DNA of 64,000 bases from Paracoccaceae bacterium (GCA_028874915.1 JAPPHA010000006.1:68-64067), one strand, 5' to 3'; positions 18,842-29,600 are shown, counted from the stretch's first letter. Program-made: numbers and translations. The notes: generated by a model from the letters alone, not told the origin.

Positions 18842-19357
18842 TCACTGGCCTCCGGGATTGGCCACCATCCGGTGCTTCCGGTAGAGGGCGGCCGCCACGT
18901 CCGGTTCGACGAATCGAGAGACGTCGCCGCCAAGCCTAGCGATTTCCTTGACGAGTCGAGAGGCAATCGCCTGGTATTCAGCGTCAGCCATGAGGAAGAC
19001 TGTCTCGATTCCGGCGTTGAGAGAACGATTCATTCCAACCATCTGGTACTCGTATTCGAAGTCCGACACAGCACGCAAACCTCGGATGATCACCCTGGCA
19101 CCGACCTCTTCGGCACACTGGACCAGAAGATTGCTGAAGGGATGGACCGAAATCTTGGTTCCGGACTCTTTTCCAATGCGGCGCCCGATGGTCTCGACCA
19201 TCCGTACCCGTTCGTCCAACGAAAACAACGGTTGCTTGTCGGTGTTGATCGCGACGCCAATGACCAGGCGGTCGACCAATGTGCAGGCGCGCTTGAGAAT
19301 GTCCTCGTGACCGAGCGTAACCGGATCGAACGTACCGGGATAGAGTCCCGTCTTCAT
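18842..19357 (-). CDS. coaD: Phosphopantetheine adenylyltransferase
   Basis: 171 residues from MKTGLYPGTFDPVTLGHEDIL; the start at 19357 is fixed by this N-terminus and a GGGGG site upstream. CoaD transfers AMP to 4'-phosphopantetheine in coenzyme A synthesis. The nucleotidyl-transferase TxGH motif is TLGH, EEVGARVIIRGLRAVSDFEYEYQM is the family's central signature, and the C-terminal motif region is ASRLVKEIARLGGDVSRFV. It faces tyrS and has no operon partner in the window. Confidence 0.94.
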   Translation of the reverse strand: MKTGLYPGTFDPVTLGHEDILKRACTLVDRLVIGVAINTDKQPLFSLDERVRMVETIGRRIGKESGTKISVHPFSNLLVQCAEEVGARVIIRGLRAVSDFEYEYQMVGMNRSLNAGIETVFLMADAEYQAIASRLVKEIARLGGDVSRFVEPDVAAALYRKHRMVANPGGQ

Positions 19358-19755
19358 TTCTTGCCCCCGTTTCCACAAGTCGTCCGCGTCAATTCGTTCC
19401 GCCGTTCGGGTTGACCGGAAGCCCGGCCCGAAATCCTCTCTGTAGCGGTTGCCGTCGTCGTCTCAACGGCCGACGAATTGGAGCGGAGTCAAAACAGGAT
19501 AGGCGCCGATGGGTCAATCGCAAACGGCAAACGGAGACCGGCAGGCGCGCGAAAGGGATAGATTGTCGGCGGCCGGGCAATTCCCGTGGGTGTTTGACGG
19601 TCGGCGTGAGGCTGGTTTCCAAGAAACGCGGACACCGTCCGCCGGCTGCAATCACCTGTTCCCACCATTGCGCCAGAGAACAGATTCAGTCTATTCGTGC
19701 CGCCTGACATTGGCTGGTGACGTCAATTGCGGCGATTAGCTACGAGGAGGCCACA
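19358..19755. other. Intergenic region upstream of mmsA
   Basis: Nearly 400 bases between the divergent coaD and mmsA genes, presumably holding both promoters. No gene or clear palindrome was recognised. Confidence 0.4.
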
Positions 19756-21255
19756 ATGGAGACGATTTCTCATTTCGTGGATGGGAACAGGGTCGCGGGA
19801 ACATCAGGACGCCATGGAGATGTCTACAACCCGGCAACCGGCGATGTCATTGCCAAAGTTCCGATGGCCAACGCCGATGACGTCCATGCTGCCGTCCTCG
19901 GTGCCGCCGCGGCCCAAACCGCTTGGGCGGCAACAAACCCCCAGCGACGTGCCCGCGTCCTGATGTCCTTCGTGTCACTCCTGAATCGCGACATGGACAA
20001 ACTGGCCGTTGCATTGTCGCGGGAACACGGCAAGACCCTTCCCGATGCACGCGGCGACATTCAGCGCGGGCTGGAAGTCGCGGAATTCTGCATCGGCGCC
20101 CCTCATCTCCTGAAAGGCGAATTCACCGATAGCGCCGGTCCCGGAATTGACATGTATTCAATGCGGCAACCGGTGGGCGTCGTGGCGGGAATCACACCGT
20201 TCAACTTTCCGGCGATGATTCCGATGTGGAAATTCTGCCCGGCTATCGCGGCTGGCAATGCATTCATTCTCAAGCCGTCCGAACGCGATCCTTCCGTCAC
20301 TGTCATGCTTGCGGAACTGATGCAGGAGGCCGGTCTGCCGGACAGCGTCCTTCAAGTCATCCATGGCGACAAGGAAGCGGTCGATGCCATCCTGGACCAC
20401 CCGGGAGTCGGTGCTGTAGGATTTGTCGGATCAACGCCGATCGCCGAATACATCTACTCTCGGGCCAGCGCCAACGGTAAGCGAGCCGCGTGTTTCGGTG
20501 GTGCCAAGAACCATATGATCGTCATGCCCGATGCCAATATGGACCAGGCCGCCGACGCTCTCGTGGGATCTGGTTACGGGGCCGCCGGTGAACGTTGCAT
20601 GGCGGTTTCGGTTGCCGTGCCGGTTGGCGAGGCGACCGCCGATGCGCTGATCGAGAAACTCGTTCCGAGAGTGGAAGCCCTCAAGGTTGGTCCCTACACG
20701 GGAGAATCGGACATTGACTATGGACCGTTGATCACTCGGGACGCGAAGGACCGTGTCCTGGGTCTCGTCCAATCGGGCGTCGACGCCGGAGCCGAACTGG
20801 TCGTTGACGGTCGGGACTTCAGTTTGCAGGGGTATGAAGACGGATTCTTCGTCGGGCCGCATCTATTCGACCGGGTCTCCGCTGACATGGACATCTACAA
20901 GACCGAGATCTTCGGACCGGTCCTGTCGACGGTGCGAGCAGAGTCCTACGAATCAGCAATCACGCTGGCCATGGACAATGAATTCGGCAACGGAGCCGCC
21001 ATCTTTACCCGGGACGGTGACACCGCACGGGATTTTGCCAATCGGATCAATATCGGCATGGTTGGAATCAATGTCCCGATCCCGGTTCCCCTTGCATTTC
21101 ACACGTTTGGCGGCTGGAAAAAGTCGGCATTTGGCGATCTCAACCAACATGGTCCGGATGCCTTCCGCTTCTACACTCGAACCAAGACGGTTACGGCACG
21201 CTGGCCTTCAGGAATCAAGGAGGGCGCGGCCTTCTCAATTCCGGTCATGGAATAG
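19756..21255 (+). CDS. mmsA: Methylmalonate-semialdehyde dehydrogenase (CoA-acylating)
   Basis: 499 residues. It oxidises methylmalonate semialdehyde to propionyl-CoA with NAD and CoA, the last step of valine breakdown. An aldehyde dehydrogenase fold with VGVVAGITPFNFPAMIPMWK near residue 140 and the catalytic cysteine in GERCMAVS near residue 284. The usual ALDH general-base glutamate is replaced in CFGGAKNH, a hallmark of the MmsA subgroup. ATG at 19756 follows GAGGAGG by seven bases; thirteen upstream in-frame codons lack a ribosome site. First gene of a four-gene valine operon. Confidence 0.95.
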   Translation: METISHFVDGNRVAGTSGRHGDVYNPATGDVIAKVPMANADDVHAAVLGAAAAQTAWAATNPQRRARVLMSFVSLLNRDMDKLAVALSREHGKTLPDARGDIQRGLEVAEFCIGAPHLLKGEFTDSAGPGIDMYSMRQPVGVVAGITPFNFPAMIPMWKFCPAIAAGNAFILKPSERDPSVTVMLAELMQEAGLPDSVLQVIHGDKEAVDAILDHPGVGAVGFVGSTPIAEYIYSRASANGKRAACFGGAKNHMIVMPDANMDQAADALVGSGYGAAGERCMAVSVAVPVGEATADALIEKLVPRVEALKVGPYTGESDIDYGPLITRDAKDRVLGLVQSGVDAGAELVVDGRDFSLQGYEDGFFVGPHLFDRVSADMDIYKTEIFGPVLSTVRAESYESAITLAMDNEFGNGAAIFTRDGDTARDFANRINIGMVGINVPIPVPLAFHTFGGWKKSAFGDLNQHGPDAFRFYTRTKTVTARWPSGIKEGAAFSIPVME

Positions 21256-21476
21256 TTGGAGGCCGACACTGACGTCGCCGGAGCTTTCCGGCGGCAACGA
21301 CTTCGGTGGGGCTGGATCCACCTTTCATCCGAACGTTCTGCGCTCGGACGGTTGGGCGGGTCTGGGCATCTGTACCGGAACCCGGCTTCGACGATGAATC
21401 CGATCGTCGGAATCGGATCTGGTTCCAACCGGATGTGACGCGGCCCCGATCGACAATTCGGTAATGGGGGACCGAC

Positions 21477-22625
21477 GTGGAATTCGGGCTTTTTGAAGAA
21501 CAGTCCGCCATCTTCGGGATGGCGCGAGGAATCGGCCAGGAACAAATCGCACCCCATGCTCTGGAATGGGACAGGGCCGGAACAATTCCGAAATCGCTTT
21601 GGACGGAGCTCGGAGACCTGGGTTTCGGCGGTATGTTCGCATCTGAATCGTCGGGCGGAACCGGCCTGTCCCGGTTGGACGGAACTCTCGTTTTCGAAGG
21701 CCTGTCGATGGCTTGCCCGTCAGTGGCGGCCTTCCTGTCCATTCACAACATGTGCGTCTGGATGATCGACCAATGGGGCTCGGAGACTGTTCGTGGGAAT
21801 TGGCTGGCCGATCTCTGTTCCATGAAACGGATTTCCTCCTATTGCCTGTCCGAACCCGGGTCAGGTTCCGATGCCGCTGCCTTGAGGACTCGTGCCGATC
21901 GCGTGCCGGACGGATATTGCCTGACCGGAACCAAGTCCTTCATTTCCGGCGGCGGTTACTCTGACCTTTATCTGGTCATGTGCCGCACGGGAGGCGAAGG
22001 CCCCGGGGGCATTTCCAGCATTTTGGTCGAATCCGGCACCCGGGGGCTGAGTTTCGGCGCCTTGGAAGACAAGTTGGGCTGGAGGGCCCAACCGACAACA
22101 CAGGTGAACCTGGACGGCGCCCGAGTCCCGGCAAGCAATCTTCTTGGCGACGAAGGCCGGGGGTTTACTTACGCCATGGCGGGACTGGATGGCGGCCGGT
22201 TGAACATCGCCGCCTGCGCGCTCGGCGCAGCGCAGAATGCATTGGACCGGACTCTCGTCTACATGGCGGAACGCAAGGCCTTTGGTCGATCTCTGGACCG
22301 TTTTCAGGCCCTTCAATTCCGGATTGCGGACGCCGAGACCGAACTTCAGGCGGGGCGGGTCTTTCTGCGTCAGGCCGCATGGAAGCTCGACGAGGGGCAT
22401 GCCGATGCCACCCGCCATTGCGCCATGGCAAAGCGCTTCGTCACCGATCTTTCCTTCCGGGTGGCCAACGACTGTCTGCAGCTCCATGGCGGCTATGGTT
22501 ACTTGGCTGACTACGGGATCGAGAAGATCGTTCGGGACCTGCGGGTCCATCAGATTCTCGAAGGGACGAATGAAATCATGCGGCTTATCGTCAGCCGATC
22601 GATGATCGGGGACGGAGATCGATGA
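21477..22625 (+). CDS. Acyl-CoA dehydrogenase, probably isobutyryl-CoA dehydrogenase
   Basis: 382 residues of the short-chain ACAD type, using FAD to form methacrylyl-CoA from isobutyryl-CoA. YCLSEPGSGSDAAALRTRA is the first ACAD signature, QLHGGYGYLADYGIEKIVRD the second, and ILEGTNEIMR carries the catalytic base region. GTG start at 21477 follows GGGGGA. Specificity is assigned from context, since it sits between mmsA and the hydrolase of the same pathway; sequence alone would allow other branched short acyl-CoAs. It overlaps the next gene by four bases. Confidence 0.88.
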   Translation: MEFGLFEEQSAIFGMARGIGQEQIAPHALEWDRAGTIPKSLWTELGDLGFGGMFASESSGGTGLSRLDGTLVFEGLSMACPSVAAFLSIHNMCVWMIDQWGSETVRGNWLADLCSMKRISSYCLSEPGSGSDAAALRTRADRVPDGYCLTGTKSFISGGGYSDLYLVMCRTGGEGPGGISSILVESGTRGLSFGALEDKLGWRAQPTTQVNLDGARVPASNLLGDEGRGFTYAMAGLDGGRLNIAACALGAAQNALDRTLVYMAERKAFGRSLDRFQALQFRIADAETELQAGRVFLRQAAWKLDEGHADATRHCAMAKRFVTDLSFRVANDCLQLHGGYGYLADYGIEKIVRDLRVHQILEGTNEIMRLIVSRSMIGDGDR

Positions 22626-23692
22626 GTGAAATCCGCTGCCGCATCGAGGGAAGGGCCGGCCGGATTACGCTGAACCGGCCAGCCGCCCTCAATGCTCTCA
22701 CCCATTCGATGCTGTCCACAATCGAACGGGCGATCGATTCCTGGCGGGACGATGACGACGTTGACCTGGTCGTCATTGATGCCGAAGGAGAGCGAGCGTT
22801 TTGCGCTGGCGGCGACATCCAGCGAATGTATGACACCGCAATTCTCGGAGACTACGAATACGGTCGCCGGTTCTGGCGGGACGAGTACCGGCTGAACGCC
22901 AAGATCTTCAGTTTTCCAAAGCCTTGGGCTGCGTTCATGCAGGGTTTCACTATGGGCGGCGGCGTCGGGGTTTCCTGCCATGGATCACACCGCGTCGTCT
23001 GCGACAGCAGCACCATTGCCATGCCGGAATGCGGAATTGGACTGGTTCCGGATGTAGGGGGATCCCTGCTGCTTTCACGGGCACTGGGGCGTTTGGGAGA
23101 GTATCTTGGGACCACCGGATTCCGCATGGGTCCTGCCGACGCCATCCATGCCGGATTTGCCGATTACTATATCCCGCAGAGAAGCTGGCCAGAGATCATT
23201 GCGGAACTGGCCGGGACGGGAGACTGGACGCTGATTGACCGACACGCCCAATCGCCGCCCGAGTCTCCCGATGGAACCGGACCGTCCCTCATTTCAGTGC
23301 AGGATCGCGTCGATCGGCATTTTGGCGGCGAGACCATCGGCGATATCCTCCGATCCATGGACCACGCGCCAAGTGATTTCACGGCGGCCACGCGAAAGAT
23401 GTTCCTTCGCAACAGTCCACTCTCAATGGCTTGTACCGTCGAAATCGTTCATCGCGTCCGAGAAAGCGACACCATATTCCGTGCCCTGGAGGAGGAATCC
23501 CGGTTCACGTTCCGTTCGGCCCGGGACGGAGATTTCATCGAAGGTATCCGGGCGGCGGTCATCGACAGGGACCGCAACCCGAAATGGCGCCACTCCGGAC
23601 TGGATTCGGTGTCCGGGCTGGACGTGACCCGTATGCTGATGCCCCTCGGCGATGACGGGCTGAAACTCGACAGGGAGGCACTCGCACCATGA
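22622..23692 (+). CDS. 3-Hydroxyisobutyryl-CoA hydrolase
   Basis: 356 residues, a crotonase-fold protein. Length, AFCAGGDIQRMYD near residue 60, and FMQGFTMGGGVGVSCHGSHR followed by MPECGIGLVPDVGGS match the HIBCH branch rather than enoyl-CoA hydratases (about 260 residues). It frees 3-hydroxyisobutyrate from its CoA ester. The Glu in MPECGIG and Asp in VPDVGG are the expected catalytic pair. ATG overlaps the acyl-CoA dehydrogenase stop (ATGA) and its own TGA overlaps the mmsB start. The enoyl-CoA hydratase expected between the dehydrogenase and this step is not encoded here. Confidence 0.9.
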   Translation: MSEIRCRIEGRAGRITLNRPAALNALTHSMLSTIERAIDSWRDDDDVDLVVIDAEGERAFCAGGDIQRMYDTAILGDYEYGRRFWRDEYRLNAKIFSFPKPWAAFMQGFTMGGGVGVSCHGSHRVVCDSSTIAMPECGIGLVPDVGGSLLLSRALGRLGEYLGTTGFRMGPADAIHAGFADYYIPQRSWPEIIAELAGTGDWTLIDRHAQSPPESPDGTGPSLISVQDRVDRHFGGETIGDILRSMDHAPSDFTAATRKMFLRNSPLSMACTVEIVHRVRESDTIFRALEEESRFTFRSARDGDFIEGIRAAVIDRDRNPKWRHSGLDSVSGLDVTRMLMPLGDDGLKLDREALAP

Positions 23693-24573
23693 ACATTGGA
23701 TTCATCGGCCTTGGAAACATGGGTTTGCCAATGGCTCGAAACCTGGTCGCCGCCGGATACCGAGTCGTCGGCTTCGACATTGCGGTGGACGCTCCCGACG
23801 GAGTGGAACCTGGATCGGATGCCATCGAAACGGCGACCGGCCGGGACGTGGTCATCACCATGCTTCCGGATGGCGATAGTCTCCGGCAGGTCGCAGCAGC
23901 GATCATTCCCGAGATGGAACCCGGTGCCGTCTTGATGGATTGTTCCACCGTCGACGTGGTCTCGGCGCGGGCAGTTGCGGCGGACTGCGAATCCGCCGCC
24001 TTGCGGCCTCTCGACGCTCCGGTTTCCGGAGGAACCGCGGGCGCTGATTCCGGCACCCTCACCTTTATGGTCGGAGGATCGGCCGAGGCCTACGAACGAG
24101 CCCTTCCCCTGTTCGAAGTCATGGGCCGAAAGTCGGTTTACTGCGGTCGATCCGGCAGTGGGCAGTCGGCCAAGATCTGCAACAACATGATCTTTGGGGT
24201 CACAATGATTGCCACATGCGAATCCTTCGTTCTTGCTGACAGACTTGGACTGGATCGCCAGAAACTCTTCGACGTTGTATCAACATCGTCCGGGCACAGC
24301 TGGTCCATGAATACCTACTGTCCAGCCCCTGGCGTCGGACCGGTATCGCCGGCAGACAACGGCTACCGGCCCGGGTTTTCAGCAGAACTGATGCTCAAGG
24401 ATCTTCGTCTGAGCCAGCAGGCGGCCGAGGACTGTGACGTCGACACGGCGCTCGGCCGGCATGCGACAGATATCTACGCCCAGTTTGTCGAGCAAGAGGA
24501 TGGCCTCGGCAAGGACTGCTCGGCGATACTTCCGCGACTGGAATCGCGACACCGTGGCGCCAAATCCCGGTGA
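23689..24573 (+). CDS. mmsB: 3-Hydroxyisobutyrate dehydrogenase
   Basis: 294 residues; oxidises 3-hydroxyisobutyrate to methylmalonate semialdehyde, the substrate of MmsA. The NAD site is GFIGLGNMGLPMARNL at the N-terminus. The substrate loop DAPVSGGTAGADSGTL lies near residue 115 and the catalytic lysine in SAKICNNMIFG near residue 165. ATGA overlap with the hydrolase shows coupling, so mmsA through mmsB form one unit. Confidence 0.94.
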   Translation: MNIGFIGLGNMGLPMARNLVAAGYRVVGFDIAVDAPDGVEPGSDAIETATGRDVVITMLPDGDSLRQVAAAIIPEMEPGAVLMDCSTVDVVSARAVAADCESAALRPLDAPVSGGTAGADSGTLTFMVGGSAEAYERALPLFEVMGRKSVYCGRSGSGQSAKICNNMIFGVTMIATCESFVLADRLGLDRQKLFDVVSTSSGHSWSMNTYCPAPGVGPVSPADNGYRPGFSAELMLKDLRLSQQAAEDCDVDTALGRHATDIYAQFVEQEDGLGKDCSAILPRLESRHRGAKSR

Positions 24574-24591
24574 TGAAGTCTCGGGTCTCTC

Positions 24592-24612
24592 GGGACCGTG
24601 TCCCTCGGGGAC
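24592..24612. terminator. Possible stem-loops between mmsB and uvrA
   Basis: GGGAC-CGT-GTCCC (24592-24604) and GTCCC-TCG-GGGAC (24600-24612) are two mutually exclusive five-base-pair hairpins in the short gap between convergent genes. There is no T tract on either strand, so intrinsic termination is doubtful. Confidence 0.25.
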
Positions 24613-24698
24613 GGACGGACACGCTCACCTGAATTGCACGACCGCGAGATCGCGACCGTTCCAGGCCGGCGGTCGCCATCTTCGGGTCGGTGACCGTG

Positions 24699-27566
24699 TC
24701 AGGCGGCGGCGAAACGATAGGCGCCGAGCACGCCTTTCAAATGGTGCCCTGTATGGCTGTGTGTCATCCCGACAAGGTCTTCAGGCGTTCCCGTCGCGAT
24801 GACTTCGCCGCCGCCGTCACCGCCTTCAGGACCCAGGTCAATGACATGATCGGCTGTCTTTATGACGTCGAGATTGTGTTCGATGACAACGACAGTATTG
24901 CCCTGATCGACCAGCCGGTGAAGCACTTCAAGCAGCTTGCGGATGTCCTCAAAGTGCAACCCGGTCGTCGGTTCGTCGAGAATGTACAATGTCCGGCCCG
25001 TCGAACGACGCCCGAGTTCCTTGGCGAGTTTCACACGCTGCGCTTCGCCACCGGACAGCGTGGTGGCCTGCTGTCCGATCCGGATGTATCCAAGACCGAC
25101 CTCATTGAGCGCCCGCAACTTTTTCCGGATTGCGGGCACAGCGCCAAAGAAATGTTCTCCCTCTTCCACGGTCATCTCAAGCGTATCTGCGATGGTCCTG
25201 TCCTTGTACGTGATTTCGAGTGTCTCGCGGTTGTAGCGTCGACCATTGCAGCTTTCACACGTCACATAGACATCGGCCAGGAAGTGCATTTCGATCTTGA
25301 TGACGCCGCCGCCACCGCAGGCTTCGCATCGGCCGCCCTGAACATTGAAGGAAAACCTTCCCGCACGGTAGCCCCGGGTTCTCGATTCCGGCAGGTCGGC
25401 AAACCATTCGCGAATGGGCGAAAAGGCGCCGACATACGTCGCAGGGTTCGACCGTGGCGTTCGCCCGATCGGCTGCTGGTTGATGTCGATAACATTGTCG
25501 ATGAATTTGAAACCTTCTGCCTTTTGGTAGGCATGCGGTGTCTCCCGGGAGTAGACGCGGAGTCCCCGTTGGGCGATTCTGTATAGAGTCTCGATCACAA
25601 GGGTGGACTTGCCGCTCCCCGAAACACCTGTCACGCAGGTAAAGGTTGCCAGCGGGAATTTGACGTCGACGTTCTTGAGGTTGTTCCCGGTTGCGCCCTT
25701 GATCCGGATGCACTTTCCCATGCCTCGCCGGCGCTGCACGGGAACATCGATTGTCCGGGTCCCCTGGAGATACTGCCCGGTTATCGAATCCCGGCACATT
25801 TCTATCGCTTGGGGAGTTCCGCTGGCGACGACGCAACCACCGTGGACGCCAGCCCCCGGCCCCAGGTCCAGGACATGGTCGGCCGCGCGAATCGCCTCCT
25901 CATCATGCTCGACGACAATGACCGTGTTGCCCTGATCCCGCAGGTCCCGGAGCGTCGCCAGCAAGCGCTCATTGTCGCGCTGATGCAGTCCGATCGACGG
26001 TTCATCGAGAACGTAAAGGACGCCTGTCAATCCGCAACCAATCTGGCTCGCCAAGCGAATCCGCTGACTTTCACCGCCGGACAATGTTCCTGCAATTCGT
26101 GACAGGGTCAGGTATTCGAGACCGACGTTGATCAGGAATCGGAGCCGTTCGCGGATTTCCTTGATGACGGCAATGGCAATCTCCTGCTGCTGTCCGGACA
26201 GTGACCTGGGAACATCGGCGATCCAGGCATAGGCATCCGCGATGGTCTTCTCAACGACCTGCCCCACGTGAAGGCCGCCGATCTGCACCGCCAGCGCTTC
26301 CTGTCGAAGACGATATCCGTTGCAATTTCCGCATGCCCGGTTGTTCTGGAACCGCTCAAGATCTTCCCGAATCCGATTCGACGTCGATTCCCGAAATCGC
26401 CGCTCGATATTGGGAATGACACCTTCGAACCGCCGGGTGACGAGATTCTCCTCGTCGACATCGCCGAGATCGACGGTAACCAACCTGTCGCCGGAACCAT
26501 AAAGGAGAAGGGAACGGACGGGTTCCGGAAGATCTCTCCATGGTGTCCAGATGTCGAACTCGAACTCGTCAGCAAGAGCATCAATAGTTCGTTCGAAAAC
26601 GAAGGAATACACGCGTTGGAGAGGTGCCAGTGCGCCCTTGGCGACGGACAGGTCGTGGTTCGGAACCACGAGGTCTTCGTCGAAGAACATTTCAACGCCG
26701 AGACCGTCACAGTTCGGACACGCCCCGAATGGCGCGTTGAAGGAAAAGAGTCGTGGCTCGATCTCCGGAACCGTGAAGCCGCTGACCGGGCAGGCGAATT
26801 TCTCGGAAAAGACTGTCTGTTTCGGTTCGCCATCGTCGGAAGCCGGAACCGTTTCCAGAACGGCAATGCCGTCGGCAAGGTCGAGTGCCGTCCGGAAGCT
26901 GTCGGCCAACCGGTTCTCGATTCCCTCCCTGACAACAATCCTGTCGACGACAACATCGATGTTGTGCCGACGGTTCTTGTCGAGGGAAGGAGGCGAGTCC
27001 AAGTGGTGAATGTCGCCGTCGATCTTGACCCGTTGAAACCCACGCTTCGAGAGCGTCCTGAATTCGCTTCGATATTCACCCTTCCGGTCCCTTACGATCG
27101 GCGCCAGCAGATAGGCGCGGGTCCCGGGTTCCATGGCCGCGACACGATCAACCATGTCGGAAACCTGTTGTGGCTGGATCGGAAGACCGGTCGCCGGCGA
27201 GAATGGGACCCCGACCCTTGCAAAGAGCAGGCGGAGATAGTCGTAGATCTCGGTCACGGTCCCGACCGTCGATCGCGGATTCCGCGTCGTCGTCTTTTGT
27301 TCGATCGAAATGGCCGGCGAAAGACCTGATATGTGATCCACATCCGGTTTCCGCATCATGTTCAGGAATTGCCGCGCGTAGGCCGAGAGACTTTCGACGT
27401 AACGCCTCTGCCCTTCAGCGTAGATGGTGTCGAATGCCAAGGAAGACTTGCCGGATCCTGACAGACCGGTGATGACGACGAGTTTCTGACGCGGAATGTC
27501 GACGTCGATAGACCGGAGGTTGTGTTCCCGCGCACCCCGGATCTGAAGGTCTTTGAGTTCTGTCAC
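24699..27566 (-). CDS. uvrA: Excinuclease ABC subunit A
   Basis: 955 residues, family length. UvrA recognises DNA lesions in nucleotide excision repair. Two ABC modules are visible: Walker [10 protein letters not shown] near residue 31 and GVSGSGKST near residue 650, with signatures [12 protein letters not shown] and [12 protein letters not shown]. Zinc sites are seen at CPVSGF...CPNCDGLG and CEACGGGG...CESCNGRRY. The start is GTG at 27566 behind a G-rich ribosome site. In many alphaproteobacteria uvrA is divergent from and next to ssb; here two aldolase-family genes lie between them. No perfect SOS box was found just upstream. Confidence 0.97.
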   Translation of the reverse strand: MTELKDLQIRGAREHNLRSIDVDIPRQKLVVITGLSGSGKSSLAFDTIYAEGQRRYVESLSAYARQFLNMMRKPDVDHISGLSPAISIEQKTTTRNPRSTVGTVTEIYDYLRLLFARVGVPFSPATGLPIQPQQVSDMVDRVAAMEPGTRAYLLAPIVRDRKGEYRSEFRTLSKRGFQRVKIDGDIHHLDSPPSLDKNRRHNIDVVVDRIVVREGIENRLADSFRTALDLADGIAVLETVPASDDGEPKQTVFSEKFACPVSGFTVPEIEPRLFSFNAPFGACPNCDGLGVEMFFDEDLVVPNHDLSVAKGALAPLQRVYSFVFERTIDALADEFEFDIWTPWRDLPEPVRSLLLYGSGDRLVTVDLGDVDEENLVTRRFEGVIPNIERRFRESTSNRIREDLERFQNNRACGNCNGYRLRQEALAVQIGGLHVGQVVEKTIADAYAWIADVPRSLSGQQQEIAIAVIKEIRERLRFLINVGLEYLTLSRIAGTLSGGESQRIRLASQIGCGLTGVLYVLDEPSIGLHQRDNERLLATLRDLRDQGNTVIVVEHDEEAIRAADHVLDLGPGAGVHGGCVVASGTPQAIEMCRDSITGQYLQGTRTIDVPVQRRRGMGKCIRIKGATGNNLKNVDVKFPLATFTCVTGVSGSGKSTLVIETLYRIAQRGLRVYSRETPHAYQKAEGFKFIDNVIDINQQPIGRTPRSNPATYVGAFSPIREWFADLPESRTRGYRAGRFSFNVQGGRCEACGGGGVIKIEMHFLADVYVTCESCNGRRYNRETLEITYKDRTIADTLEMTVEEGEHFFGAVPAIRKKLRALNEVGLGYIRIGQQATTLSGGEAQRVKLAKELGRRSTGRTLYILDEPTTGLHFEDIRKLLEVLHRLVDQGNTVVVIEHNLDVIKTADHVIDLGPEGGDGGGEVIATGTPEDLVGMTHSHTGHHLKGVLGAYRFAAA

Positions 27567-28122
27567 CGATCCCCCCGGTTTTCGCGTCTCCTATTGGAAT
27601 GTCCCCGCCATGCCAACTCAAGACCGTCGGATTCAGGCCACGAGAACGGTTGAGGCCGGATGACTGACGACGCCAAGACGACACCGTGATCAGCACATGA
27701 ACCTCGCCGGATTCGCGCCCTTGGACATGGCCTTCGGCCGGGAGCCGCGCTACCCGGACGGATGTTATGACCGCGTTGCCCTGTCGCTCGTACTCACATT
27801 CGGGTACAGCGCACTGAAACGCGGTATAGAATGCGTTGTGGCAACACCATCGGCCATCGCGCGAAGACCTTCCGTGCCAAAAAAGGGACGATCGGGATCG
27901 TGACCGAAATTGCGGCGAGTTCACTCCGAAAAGCTCGAGGCCAGGGGCCGCGGGGTTGCATGCGTTGGCCCCATTTTGGCGCCAGGCGGTCGACCACGGA
28001 GATGTTCGTCGCCCTTTCACCCGGGTCGAAGGTCGGCGACGACGCCGTTCCTAATGCCTCTGGAACAGGATTGGTGCCGGCCTCCAGGGATTGTTTCCGG
28101 TTGCCGACGCGGACACACAACC
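27567..28122. other. Intergenic region upstream of uvrA
   Basis: About 550 bases between divergent uvrA and the first aldolase-family gene. Frames run through it but none looks coding. No GTTC-N7-GTTC box, tRNA or riboswitch-like structure was recognised. Confidence 0.4.
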
Positions 28123-28803
28123 ATGTCTGATTCACAGGTCCCGGATGACGTCACCAGGAAGAAGGATCAGGTGGTCGCGACCGCAAGGCGCTGCTTCGAG
28201 TTGCGTCTTCAGACCAACGCGGGCGGCAACCTGTCCGTTCGGTTGGACTCGCGCGACGCTGTCGTCATCAAACCTTCGGGCGTGGGTTTCAATGAGTGTA
28301 CGCGGGACAATCTGCAGGTCGTGACGCTCGACGGCAACATTCTGCCGACGGCCGCGGACCTGAGGCCATCCAAGGATCTCGACTTCCATCTCGACATTTA
28401 TCGCCGACGGGACGACATCAACGCCATCGTTCATTGCCACAGCCCTTGGGCGACGGGCTATGCCAGCGCCGGGCTGGAGGTCCCTTGCCTCACAGTACAG
28501 ACGGTTGAAAAGATCGGGCGAATCCCGCTGATCCCACTCTCGGACAATGGTGGTCCTCAGACCGCGGCGATGATTGGGCCGTGTTTTGACGATCCGGGAA
28601 TTCGGGCTGCGGTCCTGGCCAATCACGGCACTATCGGAACGGGCGAAACCTTGATGGCGGCGCAGTATCTCGCCGAGATTATCGAAGAGACGGCCCATGT
28701 CGCCTTCGTTCGAGACACGCTGGTCATGGCGCATGGCCTTGATACCCGGGGTCTGCCTCGGTTTGGCACGGTCAAGGACGAGATGGTCGCCATGGCGCGA
28801 TGA
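28123..28803 (+). CDS. Class II aldolase/adducin-family protein
   Basis: 226 residues from MSDSQVPDD (28123). A longer frame exists upstream but is not aldolase-like. The N-terminal TNAGGNLSVRL loop, KPSGVGF, the metal histidines in VHCHSPWA near residue 105, and the later histidine in LANHGTIG near residue 166 match the Zn-dependent FucA/AraD/adducin family. Members are sugar-phosphate aldolases, epimerases or decarboxylases; the substrate cannot be set. No strong ribosome site is visible. A second gene of the same family follows 131 bases later. Confidence 0.8.
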   Translation: MSDSQVPDDVTRKKDQVVATARRCFELRLQTNAGGNLSVRLDSRDAVVIKPSGVGFNECTRDNLQVVTLDGNILPTAADLRPSKDLDFHLDIYRRRDDINAIVHCHSPWATGYASAGLEVPCLTVQTVEKIGRIPLIPLSDNGGPQTAAMIGPCFDDPGIRAAVLANHGTIGTGETLMAAQYLAEIIEETAHVAFVRDTLVMAHGLDTRGLPRFGTVKDEMVAMAR

Positions 28804-28934
28804 GACGCGGGACACGGCACTGTCGTCGGACTCGATGCTGCCAAGTGCCGGAGTCCGGCTTGAATGACATCCTGCGTTTCCGGTGAGCCGGGCCGAAGAT
28901 TCGGACGCACCTTCGCTGCAATCAAGGGATCGAA

Positions 28935-29600
28935 ATGCTGACAACAGAACGGGACATGCGAACCGCAATCGTTGCGGCTTGCCGACACATGAACGACGTC
29001 GGCATCAATCAGGGGATCTCGGGGAATATCTCCGTCCGTTTTGAAAATCGGATGCTCATCACACCATCGGCTGTTCCCTATGATCGCATGGAAGCAGACA
29101 TGATCGTCTCGATTCCGATGAAGGATTTTCCGGGGGCTTGGGTCGGACCGCTGAAACCATCGACGGAGTGGCGGATGCACCTCAAGCTCTTGCAGTCCCA
29201 CAGAGACGCCGGGGCCGTACTTCACGCCCATCCGGTCTTTTGCACTGCACTCGCCATGGCGCGAAAACCAATTCCATCATGCCACTACATGATCGCCGCG
29301 TTTGGCGGATGTGACGTGCGATGCGCGGGATACGCGACCTATGGAGCGGAAGAACTCTCAGACTTCGCGGTCGAGGCCATGCAGGATCGTACGGCATGCC
29401 TTCTGGCCAACCACGGAATGGTTGTGACCGGCACGACGCTGGAACAGGCCTTGTGGCGGGCAAAAGAGTTGGAGACGATCGCCAAGCAGTATGTGATTTC
29501 GCTGTCGATTGGCGGGCCCGTACTGCTGAGTGGCGCCGAAATCGACGAAACCCTTTCCGGATTCACCAGCTACGGCGTTTCAGACAACAACAATCGATGA
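28935..29600 (+). CDS. Class II aldolase, L-fuculose-phosphate aldolase-like
   Basis: 221 residues. NQGISGNISVR, ITPSAVPY, the metal-site HAHPVFCTALA near residue 95, and LANHGMVVTG near residue 155 resemble FucA more closely than the preceding gene does. GSAEL-type aldolases use a Glu, here probably in the KPSTEWRMHLKLL segment. The proposed reaction is reversible cleavage of a sugar 1-phosphate to dihydroxyacetone phosphate and an aldehyde. AAGGGATCG precedes the ATG. The two aldolase genes may act together in a sugar or methylthio-sugar route; nothing nearby confirms it. Confidence 0.8.
   Translation: MLTTERDMRTAIVAACRHMNDVGINQGISGNISVRFENRMLITPSAVPYDRMEADMIVSIPMKDFPGAWVGPLKPSTEWRMHLKLLQSHRDAGAVLHAHPVFCTALAMARKPIPSCHYMIAAFGGCDVRCAGYATYGAEELSDFAVEAMQDRTACLLANHGMVVTGTTLEQALWRAKELETIAKQYVISLSIGGPVLLSGAEIDETLSGFTSYGVSDNNNR

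Noticed and set aside
26268..27329. 353-codon plus-strand frame
   Set aside because: Antisense to uvrA with no domain features.
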